Positions 15,454-24,437 are shown, counted from the stretch's first letter. The stretch is DNA of 43,772 nt from CAMLHU01 sp031393795 (GCA_031393795.1 JANMWE010000272.1:1-43772), one strand, 5' to 3'. Made by a program: numbers and translations. Notes: generated by a model not told the origin, from the sequence alone.

Positions 15454-15486
15454 AAAGGCCCCCGCCAGCCGATGCGGGGGGGCCTT
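15454..15486. terminator. Intrinsic-type hairpin after PAP2 / tRNA-Ile
   Basis: AAGGCCCCCGC pairs with the GC-rich strand ending GGGCCTT (a 2-nt bulge of extra G), loop about 8 nt. It ends between the PAP2 stop and the tRNA on the opposite strand and can serve both. Confidence 0.6.
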
Positions 15487-15513
15487 CGCTCGACTGTTGG
15501 CTGCCGGCTTCCA

Positions 15514-15587
<74 letters not shown>

Positions 15588-15664
15588 TGCAAGCTCCAGG
15601 GACCGTCCCCGGAGCGGAGGGCAAGAATAAGCCCGCGAGGGCCCTATTTCAACCGGCGGGCCTG

Positions 15665-15689
15665 TAGGGCGGGACGCCCCCGCCCCGCC
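15665..15689. repeat. REP-like GC palindrome, copy 1
   Basis: TAGGGCGGGACG and the CGCCCCGCC end form a GC-rich palindrome. The same TAGGGCGGGGCGCC...CGCCCCGCC pattern recurs three times at 43361-43489, so it belongs to a dispersed family. Confidence 0.65.
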
Positions 15690-15703
15690 GTGCCAGCCCT
15701 ACT

Positions 15704-15738
15704 GGAGTAGGCCCGCGCCTGCGGCGCAGGCCTACTCC
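15704..15738 (-). terminator. Hairpin overlapping the stop of the acidic mini-protein
   Basis: A 10-bp perfect outer stem (GGAGTAGGCC with GGCCTACTCC), one mismatch and a 5-bp inner stem (GCGCC/GGCGC) with a 3-nt loop. The mini-protein's TAG lies within the right arm. It probably ends the hisD/typA-side minus-strand transcript. Confidence 0.6.
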
Positions 15739-15944
15739 TCGTCCTCGCCGAGCGCGACGTCGTCGAGGTCATCCTCGTCGTCATCGTCGTCGTCGTCCTC
15801 GTCCTCATCGTCGTCGTCGAAGAGATCGTCCTCGTCCTCATCCTCGTCGAAATCGTACTCGCCATCTTCGAACTCGTTGCCGTCGTCGTCCAGCGGACGG
15901 CGCCGCAGTTCGATGGTCCCGAGCGACTCCTCCCAGGCGAACAT
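15732..15944 (-). CDS. Highly acidic mini-protein downstream of typA
   Basis: A 70-aa protein whose last 45 residues are almost entirely Asp and Glu (EDEDEDDLFDDDDEDEDDDD and on). The N-terminal MFAWEESLGTIELRRRPLDD is the only ordinary part. ATG 15944 is favoured by GGAGG 8 nt upstream; ATG 15959 is in frame but has no such site. It starts 20 nt after the typA stop, so it is probably the last gene of that transcript. The acidic tail could mimic nucleic acid and bind a ribosomal or basic protein, or act as an assembly chaperone; that is inference. The GAC/GAG-rich DNA is itself a simple repeat prone to length change. Confidence 0.65.
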   Translation of the reverse strand: MFAWEESLGTIELRRRPLDDDGNEFEDGEYDFDEDEDEDDLFDDDDEDEDDDDDDDEDDLDDVALGEDEE

Positions 15945-15964
15945 CGTCGCACCCTCCATGGTGG

Positions 15965-17812
15965 TCAAGCGCTCTCCGCGCGTGCCGCCGCCCGGGCGGC
16001 CTTCTTGCGGTCCGTGGCCTGCAGCATCCGCTTGCGCAGCCGGATGACCGCCGGAGTGATCTCGATCAACTCGTCCTCCTCGATGTACTCCAGCGCGTAC
16101 TCCAGCGTGATCTGGCGCGGCGGCTCCAGGATCACGTTGTCATCCGACGCGGTGGTCCGCATGTTGGTGAGCTTCTTCTCCTTGGTGACGTTCACGTCCA
16201 TGTCCCCCGGACGCGAGTTCTCCCCCGCCACCAATCCTTCGTACACTTCGTCGCCCGGCTTGACGAACATCTGGGCCCGCTCCTGCAGTCCGCCCAGGGC
16301 GAACGCCACCACCTGCCCCTCGCGGTCGGCCACGAGCACCCCGCGCTTCCGCCCCGCGAGCGGTCCGGCCCATCCGCCGTACTCCAGGAACCGGTGGTGC
16401 ATGATCCCGGTGCCCCGGGTATCGGTCAGGAACTCCGACCGGTAACCGAAGAGCCCGCGCGCCGGGATCCGGAACGACAGCCGCACGGTCCCGTGCCCCG
16501 CATTCCTCATCTCCATCATCTCGGCGCGGCGCGGCCCCATCTTCTCCATCACGACGCCCATGAACTCTTCGGGCACGTCGATCATCAGCTCCTCGTACGG
16601 CTCCAGCCGCTCACCGTTGGGGCCTTCCTTGGTGATGACCCGCGGCCGCGACACCTGGAACTCGAACCCCTCGCGCCGCATCGTCTCCATCAGGATGCCG
16701 AGGTGCAGCTCCCCCCGGCCGCTCACGGTGTGGGTGTCGGGGCTGTCGGTCTCCTGGACCTTGAGCGCCACGTTCCGCTCCAGCTCCCGGAAGAGCCGGT
16801 CCCGCACCTGGCGGCTGGTGACGAACTTGCCGTCCTGGCCCGCGAAGGGCGAGTTGTTCACCACGAAGTCCACCGAGATGGTCGGCTCCTCGACCGCGAT
16901 GCCGGCCATCCGCTCCGGAAAGTCGATCGCCGTGAGCGTCTTGCCGATCTCGATCCCGTCGAACCCCGCCATCACAACGATGTCCCCCGCCGAGGCTTCC
17001 TGCACCTCGATCTTGGTCAGGCCATCGAAGGTCATCAGCTTGGTGATGCGGCTCCGGGTCACCTCACCCTCGGCCACCATCCCCGGCTCGCCCAGCGGCA
17101 GCAGCCCGACGGCATCGCCGACCTTGACCGTCCCCCGCTCGATCCGCCCGATCCCCATCCGCCCCACGAAGTTCGAGAAGTCGAGGGTCGAGATGAGCAT
17201 CTGGAACGGCCCGTTCGCGTCGCTCTTCGGCGGCGGGACGTAGTCCAGGATCGTCTGGAACAGCGGCGCCAGGTCGGGCCCCGGCTGGTCCAGCTCCATC
17301 GTGGCGGTCCCGTGACGGCTGGACGTATAGAGGAACGGTGCGTCGAGCTGCTCGGGCGTGGCGTCGAGATCGATGAACAGCCCCAGGACCTCATCGTGCA
17401 CCCGGAGCGGTTCGGCGTCGGACCGGTCGATCTTGTTGATCGCGACGATCGGCCGGAGCCCCAGAGCCAGCGCCTTCCGGGTCACGAACCGCGTCTGCGG
17501 CATCGGCCCTTCGGCGGCGTCCACCAGGATCAGTACCCCGTCGACCATCCGGAGGATCCGCTCCACCTCACCACCGAAGTCGGCGTGCCCGGGAGTGTCG
17601 ACGATGTTGATCTTGACCCCGTGCCAGGTCACGGCGGTGTTCTTGGCCAGGATGGTGATCCCCCGCTCCTTCTCGAGCGGGTTGGAATCCATGACGCGCT
17701 CGTCGACATGCTGGTTGGCCCGGAACGCCCCCGCCTGCCGGAGCATCTGGTCCACCAATGTGGTCTTGCCGTGGTCGACGTGCGCGATGATCGCGATGTT
17801 CCTGATTTCCAC
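15965..17812 (-). CDS. typA: Ribosome-associated GTPase TypA/BipA
   Basis: A 615-aa translational GTPase. G1 is AHVDHGKTTLVDQML (residues 10-24); GITILAKNTAV covers the switch I region; G3 is DTPGHADFGGEVERIL; G4 is NKIDRSDA. EF-G-like domains III and V follow (SGRGELHLGILMETMRREGF, LMIDVPEEFMGVVMEKM), and the C-terminal TypA-specific domain has NMRTTASDDNVILEPPR, the basic/aromatic loop that reaches the A-site tRNA acceptor end. TypA supports ribosome assembly and growth in cold or stress. GTG 17812 gives MEIRNIAIIAHV, matching the family. A promoter with TTGCGG and TATATA is seen upstream. It is followed directly by the acidic mini-protein. Confidence 0.97.
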   Translation of the reverse strand: MEIRNIAIIAHVDHGKTTLVDQMLRQAGAFRANQHVDERVMDSNPLEKERGITILAKNTAVTWHGVKINIVDTPGHADFGGEVERILRMVDGVLILVDAAEGPMPQTRFVTRKALALGLRPIVAINKIDRSDAEPLRVHDEVLGLFIDLDATPEQLDAPFLYTSSRHGTATMELDQPGPDLAPLFQTILDYVPPPKSDANGPFQMLISTLDFSNFVGRMGIGRIERGTVKVGDAVGLLPLGEPGMVAEGEVTRSRITKLMTFDGLTKIEVQEASAGDIVVMAGFDGIEIGKTLTAIDFPERMAGIAVEEPTISVDFVVNNSPFAGQDGKFVTSRQVRDRLFRELERNVALKVQETDSPDTHTVSGRGELHLGILMETMRREGFEFQVSRPRVITKEGPNGERLEPYEELMIDVPEEFMGVVMEKMGPRRAEMMEMRNAGHGTVRLSFRIPARGLFGYRSEFLTDTRGTGIMHHRFLEYGGWAGPLAGRKRGVLVADREGQVVAFALGGLQERAQMFVKPGDEVYEGLVAGENSRPGDMDVNVTKEKKLTNMRTTASDDNVILEPPRQITLEYALEYIEEDELIEITPAVIRLRKRMLQATDRKKAARAAARAESA

Positions 17813-17889
17813 CTAAACCTTGCCTTCTCAACGTCTTGCGCCGACCTGGGCCGCGCGACTCGCGACCCCCGGAGGGCGTGCTGGCGGCA

Positions 17890-17918
17890 TATATAGACGC
17901 CCCCCGCCCCTACCGCAA
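17890..17918 (-). promoter_or_regulatory. Promoter of typA
   Basis: On the minus strand TTGCGG (17918-17913) and TATATA (17895-17890) are exactly 17 nt apart, giving a leader of about 70 nt to GTG 17812. The box lies in the 174-nt gap after hisD, implying typA has its own start of transcription. Confidence 0.5.
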
Positions 17919-17986
17919 CCCGAGCGGCCGGCCCCGGAGCGGGATCTTCCCGTCGGTGACCGAAAAAGCGCACCCGTCCGGGTCGA

Positions 17987-19267
17987 TCATTCCTGCCGCA
18001 GCCGCACCCGGACTGCCTCCGCGTGCCCCGCCAATCCCTCCGCCTCGGCGAAGGCGACAATGGCGGGGCCGTCGCGTTCGAGGGCCGCCCGGGAGTAGCG
18101 GATGATGCTGGTCCGCTTGATGAAGTCGTGCACGCCGAGGGCGGAGGCGAACCGCGCTGTCCCGGCGGTCGGGAGGACGTGACTCGGTCCCGCGTAGTAG
18201 TCTCCCACCGGCTCGGGGGTCGAATCCCCCACGTAGATCGCGCCGGCGTTCCGGATCCGGTCCGCCCACTTCTCGGCGTCGGCCACGAGGAGCTCAAGGT
18301 GCTCCGGCGCGCGCAGGTCGGAGACCCGGCAGGCCGTTTCCAGGTCGGGGACCACCACCAACAGACCCTGACGCTGGAGGGCCGCCCGCGCGATCGCCGC
18401 ACGGGGGGTCTTCGCGAGGGCCACCTCCAGCGCCGCGGGCAGGGCGTCGGCCAGCCCCGGGCTCGAGGTGACGCACCAGGCCGTGGCCGATTCGTCATGT
18501 TCCGCCTGGGCCACGAGGTCGGCAGCCACGTGTGCGGGGCGCGCGGTGTGGTCGGCGATGATCAGCACCTCGGTCGGCCCTGACACCATGTCGATCCCGA
18601 CCAATCCCGTGAGCTGCCGCTTCGCCTCCGCCACCCACCGGCTCCCGGTCCCCACGATCTTGTCGACCCGCGGGATCGTCGCGGTGCCGAAGGTCAATGC
18701 GGCGATCGCCGGCGTCCCGCCCACCCGGTAAAGCCGGTCGACACCGGCCAGGAGACAGGCCGCCAACACCGAGTCGGTCACCCCACCCGGCGGCGTCACC
18801 GCCACGACCTCCCGCACTCCGGCGACCTTCGCCGGGATGGCATTCATGATGACGCTCGAGGGGAATGACGTGGAGCCTCCCGGGATGTAGAGCCCCACCC
18901 GCTCGATCGGAGACACCCGCATCCCGAGCTGGGTCCCGTCGAGCAGGGTGTAACGGTACCCCTCATCACGATGGCGGTCGTGGTAGTCCTTCACCCGGCG
19001 CGTGGCCTCGGCCAGCGCCCCCTGCAGCAGGGGCGGGAGCCGCTCGAAGGCGTCGGCCCATCCCTCCCGCGGCACCTCCCACTCGGCGGGGGTGAGGGTC
19101 ACGTGGTCGAGCCGCGAGGCGTGCTCCACCAAGGCGGCATCACCCCGTGCGGCGACGTCGGCGATGATCTGTTCGACCTCGCGTCGGACCTCCACGGCCG
19201 CGACCGCGCGGGCCGGGAGATGGGGAGTCAGGAGGTCGAACGGCGGGGCGGAGAGTCGGCGCAGCAT
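17987..19267 (-). CDS. hisD: Histidinol dehydrogenase
   Basis: A 426-aa zinc enzyme that oxidises L-histidinol to L-histidine in two NAD-dependent steps, the end of histidine synthesis. ERVGLYIPGGSTSFPSSVIM and VDKIVGTGSRWVAEAKRQL are NAD/active-site regions; GPTEVLIIADHTARPAHVAA and DLVAQAEHDESATAW carry the zinc ligands Gln and His. AGPSHVLPTAGTARFASAL contains another conserved active-site His. Length matches the family. ATG 19267 is preferred over GTG 19273, two codons upstream; neither has a strong Shine-Dalgarno. No other his gene lies in the window, so the pathway is dispersed. It diverges from the CNNM gene with only 43 nt between starts, so their promoters must overlap. Confidence 0.96.
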   Translation of the reverse strand: MLRRLSAPPFDLLTPHLPARAVAAVEVRREVEQIIADVAARGDAALVEHASRLDHVTLTPAEWEVPREGWADAFERLPPLLQGALAEATRRVKDYHDRHRDEGYRYTLLDGTQLGMRVSPIERVGLYIPGGSTSFPSSVIMNAIPAKVAGVREVVAVTPPGGVTDSVLAACLLAGVDRLYRVGGTPAIAALTFGTATIPRVDKIVGTGSRWVAEAKRQLTGLVGIDMVSGPTEVLIIADHTARPAHVAADLVAQAEHDESATAWCVTSSPGLADALPAALEVALAKTPRAAIARAALQRQGLLVVVPDLETACRVSDLRAPEHLELLVADAEKWADRIRNAGAIYVGDSTPEPVGDYYAGPSHVLPTAGTARFASALGVHDFIKRTSIIRYSRAALERDGPAIVAFAEAEGLAGHAEAVRVRLRQE

Positions 19268-19295
19268 GTGCACCCCATTCGGTGGGCGGAACGGT

Positions 19296-19301
19296 TAATT
19301 T
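19296..19301 (+). promoter_or_regulatory. Candidate -10 box of the CNNM gene
   Basis: TAATTT ends 9 nt before ATG 19311 in a 43-nt divergent spacer, so the leader is at most a few bases. No Shine-Dalgarno is visible. Confidence 0.35.
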
Positions 19302-19310
19302 CTCGGCATC

Positions 19311-20642
19311 ATGGAACCCTCAAGCACGGCCACTACGGGCTCGGTCGGACTCGGACTCCTCTCTGTCGTAGTGCTCGTGGTGGCGAACGCCTTCTTCGTC
19401 GCCGCCGAGTTCGCACTGGTCGGGTCCCGGCGGTCGCGGCTGGAGGAGCTGATCCAGCAGGGCGAACGCAAAGCTATCCTCGCGCGCCGGGCGGTTCAAT
19501 CGCTCGGCCGCTACATCTCTGCCACCCAGCTCGGGATCACCCTGACCTCGCTCGGCCTCGGCTGGAAGGGGGAGCCGGCCCTGGCCAGGGTGGTGAGCGG
19601 GGCGTTCGACTATCTCCCCGAGCTGGTGCGTCCCTGGGCGACACATTTCACGGCCGGGCTGCTCGCGTTCTCGGCGATCTCCCTCCTTCATATCATCCTC
19701 GGCGAGCTCGTCCCCAAGGCGGTCGCGATCATCTATCCCGAGACCGTCGCGATCTGGGCCATCTATCCCCTCACGGGGTTCGTCTGGGTGATGACGGTCC
19801 CCGTGATGTTCCTGAACCGGACCTCGAACGCACTGCTCAACGTGCTCGGCATCAATCCTCCGGGCGAGAGCGAGCGGCTCCACTCTCCCGACGAACTCCG
19901 GATGCTGGTGGGGCAGAGCCAGGAAGGGGGCTCGCTGGACGAGCAGGACGCGCGGCTGCTGGAGGGGGTGTTCGAGTTCGGCGAGAAGACCGCGCAGGAC
20001 GTGATGACGCCGCGCACCCGGATGATCGCGCTCGAGGCCGACTCGAGCGTCCAGCGCGCGGCGGCGGTGATCGCGACCGCGGGGCGGTCACGCTATCCCG
20101 TGTATGCCGACACCCTCGACGACATCGTCGGGGTGGTGCACGCAAAGGCCATCCTCGTGGCCCTGCGCGAGGACCCCACCCGCCTCCTGAAGGATGCGGT
20201 CCGTCCGCCGCTGTTCGTGCCGGGCACGCGCAAGATCGAGGACGTGCTCGCCGACATGAAGCGGCAGCGGACCCACCTCGCGGTGGTCCTCGACGAGTAT
20301 GGCGGCACCGCCGGCCTGGTGACCATGGAGGATCTCCTCGAGGAGATCGTCGGGGACATCGAGGACGAATACGACCGCGCCGACCGCCCCGCGCCCCAGC
20401 CGGATGGTGCGGCCATCCTCGACGGCGGGCTCCCGCTCACCGACCTTCCCGACAAGGCGGGGATCGAGATCGAGGACGAGAACTACACCACCCTCGGCGG
20501 CTACCTCTTCGGGCGGCTCGGACGGCTTCCCAAGCCGGGCGATCAGGTCCTGGTGGCCGACCGGACCTTCGAGATCACCGAGATGGACGGGCGGCGGGTG
20601 AAGAGCGTGCGGTTGCTCCCCCCTGGAGCGAAACACAAGTAA
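19311..20642 (+). CDS. CNNM/CBS-domain transporter-associated protein (HlyC/CorC family)
   Basis: A 443-aa membrane protein. Residues 1-190 are a DUF21/CNNM domain: GLLSVVVLVVANAFFVAAEF, then LGITLTSLGLGWKGEP, a LLHIILGELVPKAVAI motif and WAIYPLTGFVWVMTVPVMFL. Residues about 205-345 hold a CBS pair (AQDVMTPRTRMIALEADSS; SRYPVYADTLDDIVGVVHAK; VVLDEYGGTAGLVTMEDLLE). The C-terminal CorC_HlyC domain (DEDNYTTLGGYLFGRL-like) completes the family layout. Homologues handle Mg2+ or Co2+ efflux, with CBS domains sensing adenine nucleotides. The name hemolysin C for this family is historical and does not imply a toxin. It converges on pdxA across a 109-nt hairpin. Confidence 0.93.
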   Translation: MEPSSTATTGSVGLGLLSVVVLVVANAFFVAAEFALVGSRRSRLEELIQQGERKAILARRAVQSLGRYISATQLGITLTSLGLGWKGEPALARVVSGAFDYLPELVRPWATHFTAGLLAFSAISLLHIILGELVPKAVAIIYPETVAIWAIYPLTGFVWVMTVPVMFLNRTSNALLNVLGINPPGESERLHSPDELRMLVGQSQEGGSLDEQDARLLEGVFEFGEKTAQDVMTPRTRMIALEADSSVQRAAAVIATAGRSRYPVYADTLDDIVGVVHAKAILVALREDPTRLLKDAVRPPLFVPGTRKIEDVLADMKRQRTHLAVVLDEYGGTAGLVTMEDLLEEIVGDIEDEYDRADRPAPQPDGAAILDGGLPLTDLPDKAGIEIEDENYTTLGGYLFGRLGRLPKPGDQVLVADRTFEITEMDGRRVKSVRLLPPGAKHK

Positions 20643-20643
20643 C

Positions 20644-20752
20644 GAGGGGTGAGTGCAAGGGGCGAGTTGGCACGGAAGCGATGAGCGCGAAAGGGATGGA
20701 CCCATTCGCGCTTGTCGCTTTCCACCCGCTCGCGACTTGCACTCGCACCTCG
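20644..20752. repeat. Long imperfect hairpin between converging CNNM and pdxA genes
   Basis: Left arm 20644-20699 and right arm 20702-20752 pair along almost their full length (roughly 50 nt with scattered mismatches), leaving a loop of a few bases. Arms are built of GAGYGMGAAAGCG-like degenerate words. The pdxA stop follows immediately. The left arm shares the exact 16-mer GAGTGCAAGGGGCGAG with the hairpin at 42662-42774. Confidence 0.8.
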
Positions 20753-21661
20753 CTACTGCTTCCGCGCCAGCGCGACCGCCAACTCGAGTGCTTTTCGCAT
20801 GCTGCGCGCGCTGGCGACACCCGTCCCCGCGATATCGAACGCCGTCCCGTGATCGGGGCTCGTCCGCACGAACGGGAGCCCGAGCGTCACGTTCACCGCC
20901 TCACCGAAGCTCGCCACCTTGATGGCGGTCATCCCGATGTCGTGATAGGGGGCGAGCACCACGTCGAATTCTCCGGCCATCGCGCGCACGAACACGGTGT
21001 CGGCGGGCAGCGGGCCCGCCGCGCCGAGCAGGGCCGCCGCGGGGCGGAGGATCCGCGCCTCCTCGTCGCCGAAGAGCCCGCCCTCGCCCGCGTGCGGATT
21101 GAGGGCGCAGAGCGCGAGGCGCGGCGCGGCGATGCCGAACCGGTCGCGGAGCGCCGCCGCGGTGATCTTCCCGGTCCGGACGATCTTGTCGGTCGTGAGC
21201 AGGATCGGTACATCGCGGAGCGGCACGTGGGTGGTGACCAGCACCACCCGGAGCCGGTCGGACGCGAGCATCATGACGGTCTCGGCGCCGCCGGCTAGGG
21301 CGCCGAGCCATTCGGTGTGGCCCGGGTAGGTAAAGCCGGCGAGGTGACAGGCCCGCTTCTCGATGGGGGCGGTGACCACTCCGTCCACTGCGCCCTCCCG
21401 CGCGAGCCGGGCCGCCGCCTCGATCGCGTGGCCGGCGAGCTTCCCCGCCTTCATCGTGCGGGCGCGGTCCTCCGGACGCTCCCCGACCCCGCCCTCCCAA
21501 CGACCGACGCCGACCTTCCGGGTGACCGGGAGGTCGGCGATCAGGTCTTCGGGGCCCACGACGGTGATCTCCGCGTCGAGCGGCGCGGCCAAGGCCGCGC
21601 GGACGATCTCTGGGCCGATGCCGCGCGGGTCGCCAAGCGTCACCGCGAGGCGCGGCGTCAC
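20753..21661 (-). CDS. pdxA: 4-hydroxythreonine-4-phosphate dehydrogenase
   Basis: A 302-aa NAD-dependent enzyme of the DXP-dependent vitamin B6 pathway, oxidising 4-phosphohydroxy-L-threonine before condensation by PdxJ. LAVTLGDPRGIGPEIV is the N-terminal motif; the metal site is formed by His in TYPGHTEWLG, CALNPHAGEGG and LAPYHDIGMTAIK. FVRTSPDHGTAFDIAGTG is the C-terminal signature. GTG 21661 shares GTGA with the stop of the parvulin upstream; the longer frame before it is the overlapping isomerase gene. It is somewhat shorter than the 330-aa E. coli protein. The pairing with SurA-like isomerases is a recurring order (surA-pdxA in E. coli), so it is probably ancestral. Confidence 0.96.
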   Translation of the reverse strand: MTPRLAVTLGDPRGIGPEIVRAALAAPLDAEITVVGPEDLIADLPVTRKVGVGRWEGGVGERPEDRARTMKAGKLAGHAIEAAARLAREGAVDGVVTAPIEKRACHLAGFTYPGHTEWLGALAGGAETVMMLASDRLRVVLVTTHVPLRDVPILLTTDKIVRTGKITAAALRDRFGIAAPRLALCALNPHAGEGGLFGDEEARILRPAAALLGAAGPLPADTVFVRAMAGEFDVVLAPYHDIGMTAIKVASFGEAVNVTLGLPFVRTSPDHGTAFDIAGTGVASARSMRKALELAVALARKQ

Positions 21662-22992
21662 GGCCGGTGGAGCTCCGCGTTGGTGGCCGTCGCCCGGATG
21701 TCGATATAGGCCAGCCGGCGGAGCCGCACCATGTACTGCTTGAGCGCCAGGTCCTGTCCCACCCGGATCCGGAGCTGGTCGCGCACATCTTCGAACCGGA
21801 GCGGTCCGGCCGCCCGCTTCTGGGTCACCACGGCGAACGCCCACTTGCTGCGGAGCGTGTCGGGCGCCGCCAGCCGGAAGACCGGCGTGAGCGCCCCCGA
21901 ATCGGCCGCCACCACCGGCGCGTACGACGGCGGGAGCTGGTCGACCGGGAAGAGGTCGAAGGTCCGCTCCTCATCGGGATCAGAATAGGCCCGCTGCAGC
22001 GAATCCATCGGGGCCCCCGCCGCCACCGCCGCGCGGAGTCGTTCCGTCAACGCCCGCGCGCTGTCGGCCTCGGCCTGGCTGATGACCGGCATGATGAGGA
22101 TGTGGCGGGCGTTGACCTCGGTCGGCTGCACCCGCATCACCTGGATGATATGGTAGCCGAACGGCGACTCGACCGGGTCGGAAATGGTCCCCGGCTTGAG
22201 CACGAATGCCACCGCGTCGAACGCGCGCACCATCTGGCCGCGCCGGAACCATCCCAGGTCCCCGCCCTGCGCGGCGGAGCCGGAGTCCATCGAGAAACGG
22301 TGCGCGGCGACCGCGAAGTCGCCCCCGGCCCGCAGCGCCTGGGCGATCGAGTCGGCCAGCGCACGAGCGGCCGCCTTGGCCGCGGCCGATGGATGGGGCG
22401 CGATGACCAGCTGGCGGAACGCCACCGCGGCCGGGCTCTGTCCCCGGTCCGCGGCGCGGTCGAAGTAGTCGCGGAGCTCGCGCTCCGTCGGCACCACCGG
22501 CTTCAGCGCCCCCTTGGACTTGGCGTGCTCGAAGTACTTGCTCTGCAGGATGCGGCGCCGCTGCTGGTCCGACAGCCAGCGGCGGTATTCCTCCGGCGTG
22601 CCGAACCCCGCCTGCTGGAGTTCTTTCCGGAAGTCGATCTCGGTGGTGAAGCCCCGCCGCACCTCGCGGTAGCGATTCTCCACGGCGTCGGCCACTTCGT
22701 TGTCGGTCACGACGATGGTGGTGTCGCGCGCGGCCAACTGGACCACCACTTCCTGGTCGATCAGGTCGTTCAGGACCTGCGCGCGGTACGCGGCCGTGTC
22801 GCGCGGGATCGCCTGGCCACCCTGTTGGCGGCCGAAGATCTCTTCTTGCAGCTGCGACTCGAGGATCGGGGCGTTCCCCACGACCGCGACCACACGGTCG
22901 ACGGCGTCCCCCTGCGCGGCCACCGGTGCCGCGCCCGCGATGAGCGCGGCCGCGAAGGCCACGCCCGCCAGGAAGCGACGGCCTGGCCGCAT
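21658..22992 (-). CDS. Periplasmic SurA-like peptidyl-prolyl isomerase with two parvulin domains
   Basis: A 444-aa exported protein. MRPGRRFLAGVAFAAALIAG is a signal peptide ending near VAAQG. The SurA N-terminal chaperone domain follows (VDRVVAVVGNAPILESQLQE, LNDLIDQEVVVQLAARD). A parvulin domain at about 175-285 has FRQLVIAPHPSAAAK, GGDLGWFRRGQMVRAFDAVA and ESPFGYHIIQVMRV. A second, degenerate one starts at VNARHILIMPVISQAEADSA. It should escort outer-membrane proteins through the periplasm. ATG 22992 overlaps the previous stop by one base; its own stop overlaps pdxA. SurA is a tempting name, but sequence identity was not measured, so no symbol is given. Confidence 0.9.
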   Translation of the reverse strand: MRPGRRFLAGVAFAAALIAGAAPVAAQGDAVDRVVAVVGNAPILESQLQEEIFGRQQGGQAIPRDTAAYRAQVLNDLIDQEVVVQLAARDTTIVVTDNEVADAVENRYREVRRGFTTEIDFRKELQQAGFGTPEEYRRWLSDQQRRRILQSKYFEHAKSKGALKPVVPTERELRDYFDRAADRGQSPAAVAFRQLVIAPHPSAAAKAAARALADSIAQALRAGGDFAVAAHRFSMDSGSAAQGGDLGWFRRGQMVRAFDAVAFVLKPGTISDPVESPFGYHIIQVMRVQPTEVNARHILIMPVISQAEADSARALTERLRAAVAAGAPMDSLQRAYSDPDEERTFDLFPVDQLPPSYAPVVAADSGALTPVFRLAAPDTLRSKWAFAVVTQKRAAGPLRFEDVRDQLRIRVGQDLALKQYMVRLRRLAYIDIRATATNAELHRP

Positions 22993-24437
22993 CAGCGGCC
23001 CCCGCCCTGCGGCGGCGTGACCTGCGGCAGGGCCGACGGCGGACCGGGCATCGCCCGCGGTTGTGGCCCGGCCTGGGTGCTGTCCCGCCGCGCCAGCGCC
23101 AGCTCCGCCGCCCGCGCGATGCCGGCGGTGTTCAGCCGGTACGGGAGCCGGTCGCGCAGGTACCAGGTCATCGGACCCGGGATGGCCCGCGCCGGGGCCT
23201 CGCGCCGGAGCAGCCGGGCGATGTAGCTCGAGACCTGGAGCTGGGCCGCCTTCTCGCGGTCCGCGAGGCTCGCCGTGCTGTCGGCCACGTCGGCCGTGAC
23301 GCCGATGGTGTAGCGCAGGGTGTCGAGCGTGGCCAGGAAATTGGCTCGGAGGAAGGCGTTCTCTTCGGGCGCCAGCTTCGCGCCGTTGGCCTTCGCGTCG
23401 TCGATGAGGAGGATGTTCTGCGTCAACGCCCGGACGAACCCGGTCATCTGGGTGTCCGTCGCGCTCTTCAGCTGCGCCACCATCTGCGGCGGCATCGATC
23501 CGGTCCAGCGGAGCATCTCTCGCACGGTGAGTGCGCCGCCGTCGTAGGTGGCCAGTGACTTCGTGGACCGGCGTCCCCCTTCCGGGTCATCCAGCGCGCT
23601 CCGGAGGGTGGCCGGGGCCCCCGACTTCACCTTGAGGTGACGCGACGTGCCGAGGCTGTCCATATAGAGCGAGTCGAGCCGACGCCCCGCGCTGTACTCC
23701 AGGTATTCCTGGAGCTGGGCGCGCACCTCCGCCAACGGGGGACGACGGATCACGTGGAAGCCGAACGGAGAGTTCACCACGCCGGAGATCTCACCGGGGC
23801 GGAGCGTCCAAGCGGCGCTGTCGAACGGCGTCACGTACGCGCCCCGCGGGGCCGCGTGCATCAGGCCGCCGGTCTGCTTGCTCGCGTTATCGTCGGTGTA
23901 CTGACGTGCCAGGGCGCCGAAGTCGGCACCGGCACGGGCGCGGGCCAGGATCCCGGCCACCTTCCGCTGCGCGATGGCCCGGTCGGCGGGGGTCGCCTGC
24001 GGGGCCACCTTCACCAGGATGTGCTGCATCACCCGCACGGCCTGCGAATCGGACGCCCCGTACAGGCTGTCGATCGCCGCTGGCGAGAACGCGGTCCGCC
24101 GGGCCATCAGGGTGTCGTGCCAACGAGTCCCGATCGCCTCCGTGATCTCGGGCCACATCACTTCGGCCACGGCGGTGGAGTCGGTCTTGAGGACCCCCGT
24201 CACGACCGCATTGCCGAACAGCTGGTAGTCCACCCAGACGTTGGCGATGAATTCCGCCGTCTCGGGGGTGAGCCGGGCGCCCTTGGCCTCGAGCATCAGG
24301 CTCGCGAGCGAATCGGCGGTGAGCGTGTGCCCGGCGGCCTCGGCGGCGACGTTGGCGTGGGCGCTGAAGAGATCCTTCATCCCCGAGCACCCCGTGAGGG
24401 CGAGGACGAGCGTCAGGCACGGCAGAATGCGGCGCAT
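22992..24437 (-). CDS. Lipoprotein parvulin-type peptidyl-prolyl isomerase
   Basis: A 481-aa lipoprotein: MRRILPCLTLVLALTGCSG carries the lipobox LTGC. After a long helical N-terminal region (LTPETAEFIANVWVDYQLFG) comes a PpiC/parvulin domain at about 130-255 with VMQHILVKVAPQATPADRAI, GGLMHAAPRGAYVTPFDSAA and NSPFGFHVIRRPPLAEV. The C-terminal 190 residues are helical and end in a Pro/Gly-rich tail. This resembles PrsA/PpiD-like foldases anchored to a membrane by lipid. ATG 24437 follows the mfd TAG with no gap. Two parvulins in a row (one anchored, one soluble) suggest a division of labour in outer-membrane assembly; this is inference. Confidence 0.88.
   Translation of the reverse strand: MRRILPCLTLVLALTGCSGMKDLFSAHANVAAEAAGHTLTADSLASLMLEAKGARLTPETAEFIANVWVDYQLFGNAVVTGVLKTDSTAVAEVMWPEITEAIGTRWHDTLMARRTAFSPAAIDSLYGASDSQAVRVMQHILVKVAPQATPADRAIAQRKVAGILARARAGADFGALARQYTDDNASKQTGGLMHAAPRGAYVTPFDSAAWTLRPGEISGVVNSPFGFHVIRRPPLAEVRAQLQEYLEYSAGRRLDSLYMDSLGTSRHLKVKSGAPATLRSALDDPEGGRRSTKSLATYDGGALTVREMLRWTGSMPPQMVAQLKSATDTQMTGFVRALTQNILLIDDAKANGAKLAPEENAFLRANFLATLDTLRYTIGVTADVADSTASLADREKAAQLQVSSYIARLLRREAPARAIPGPMTWYLRDRLPYRLNTAGIARAAELALARRDSTQAGPQPRAMPGPPSALPQVTPPQGGGR

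Noticed and set aside
19311..20642. Hemolysin or toxin for the CNNM gene
   Set aside because: The HlyC/CorC name is historical; DUF21-CBS-CorC layout indicates ion transport or its regulation.
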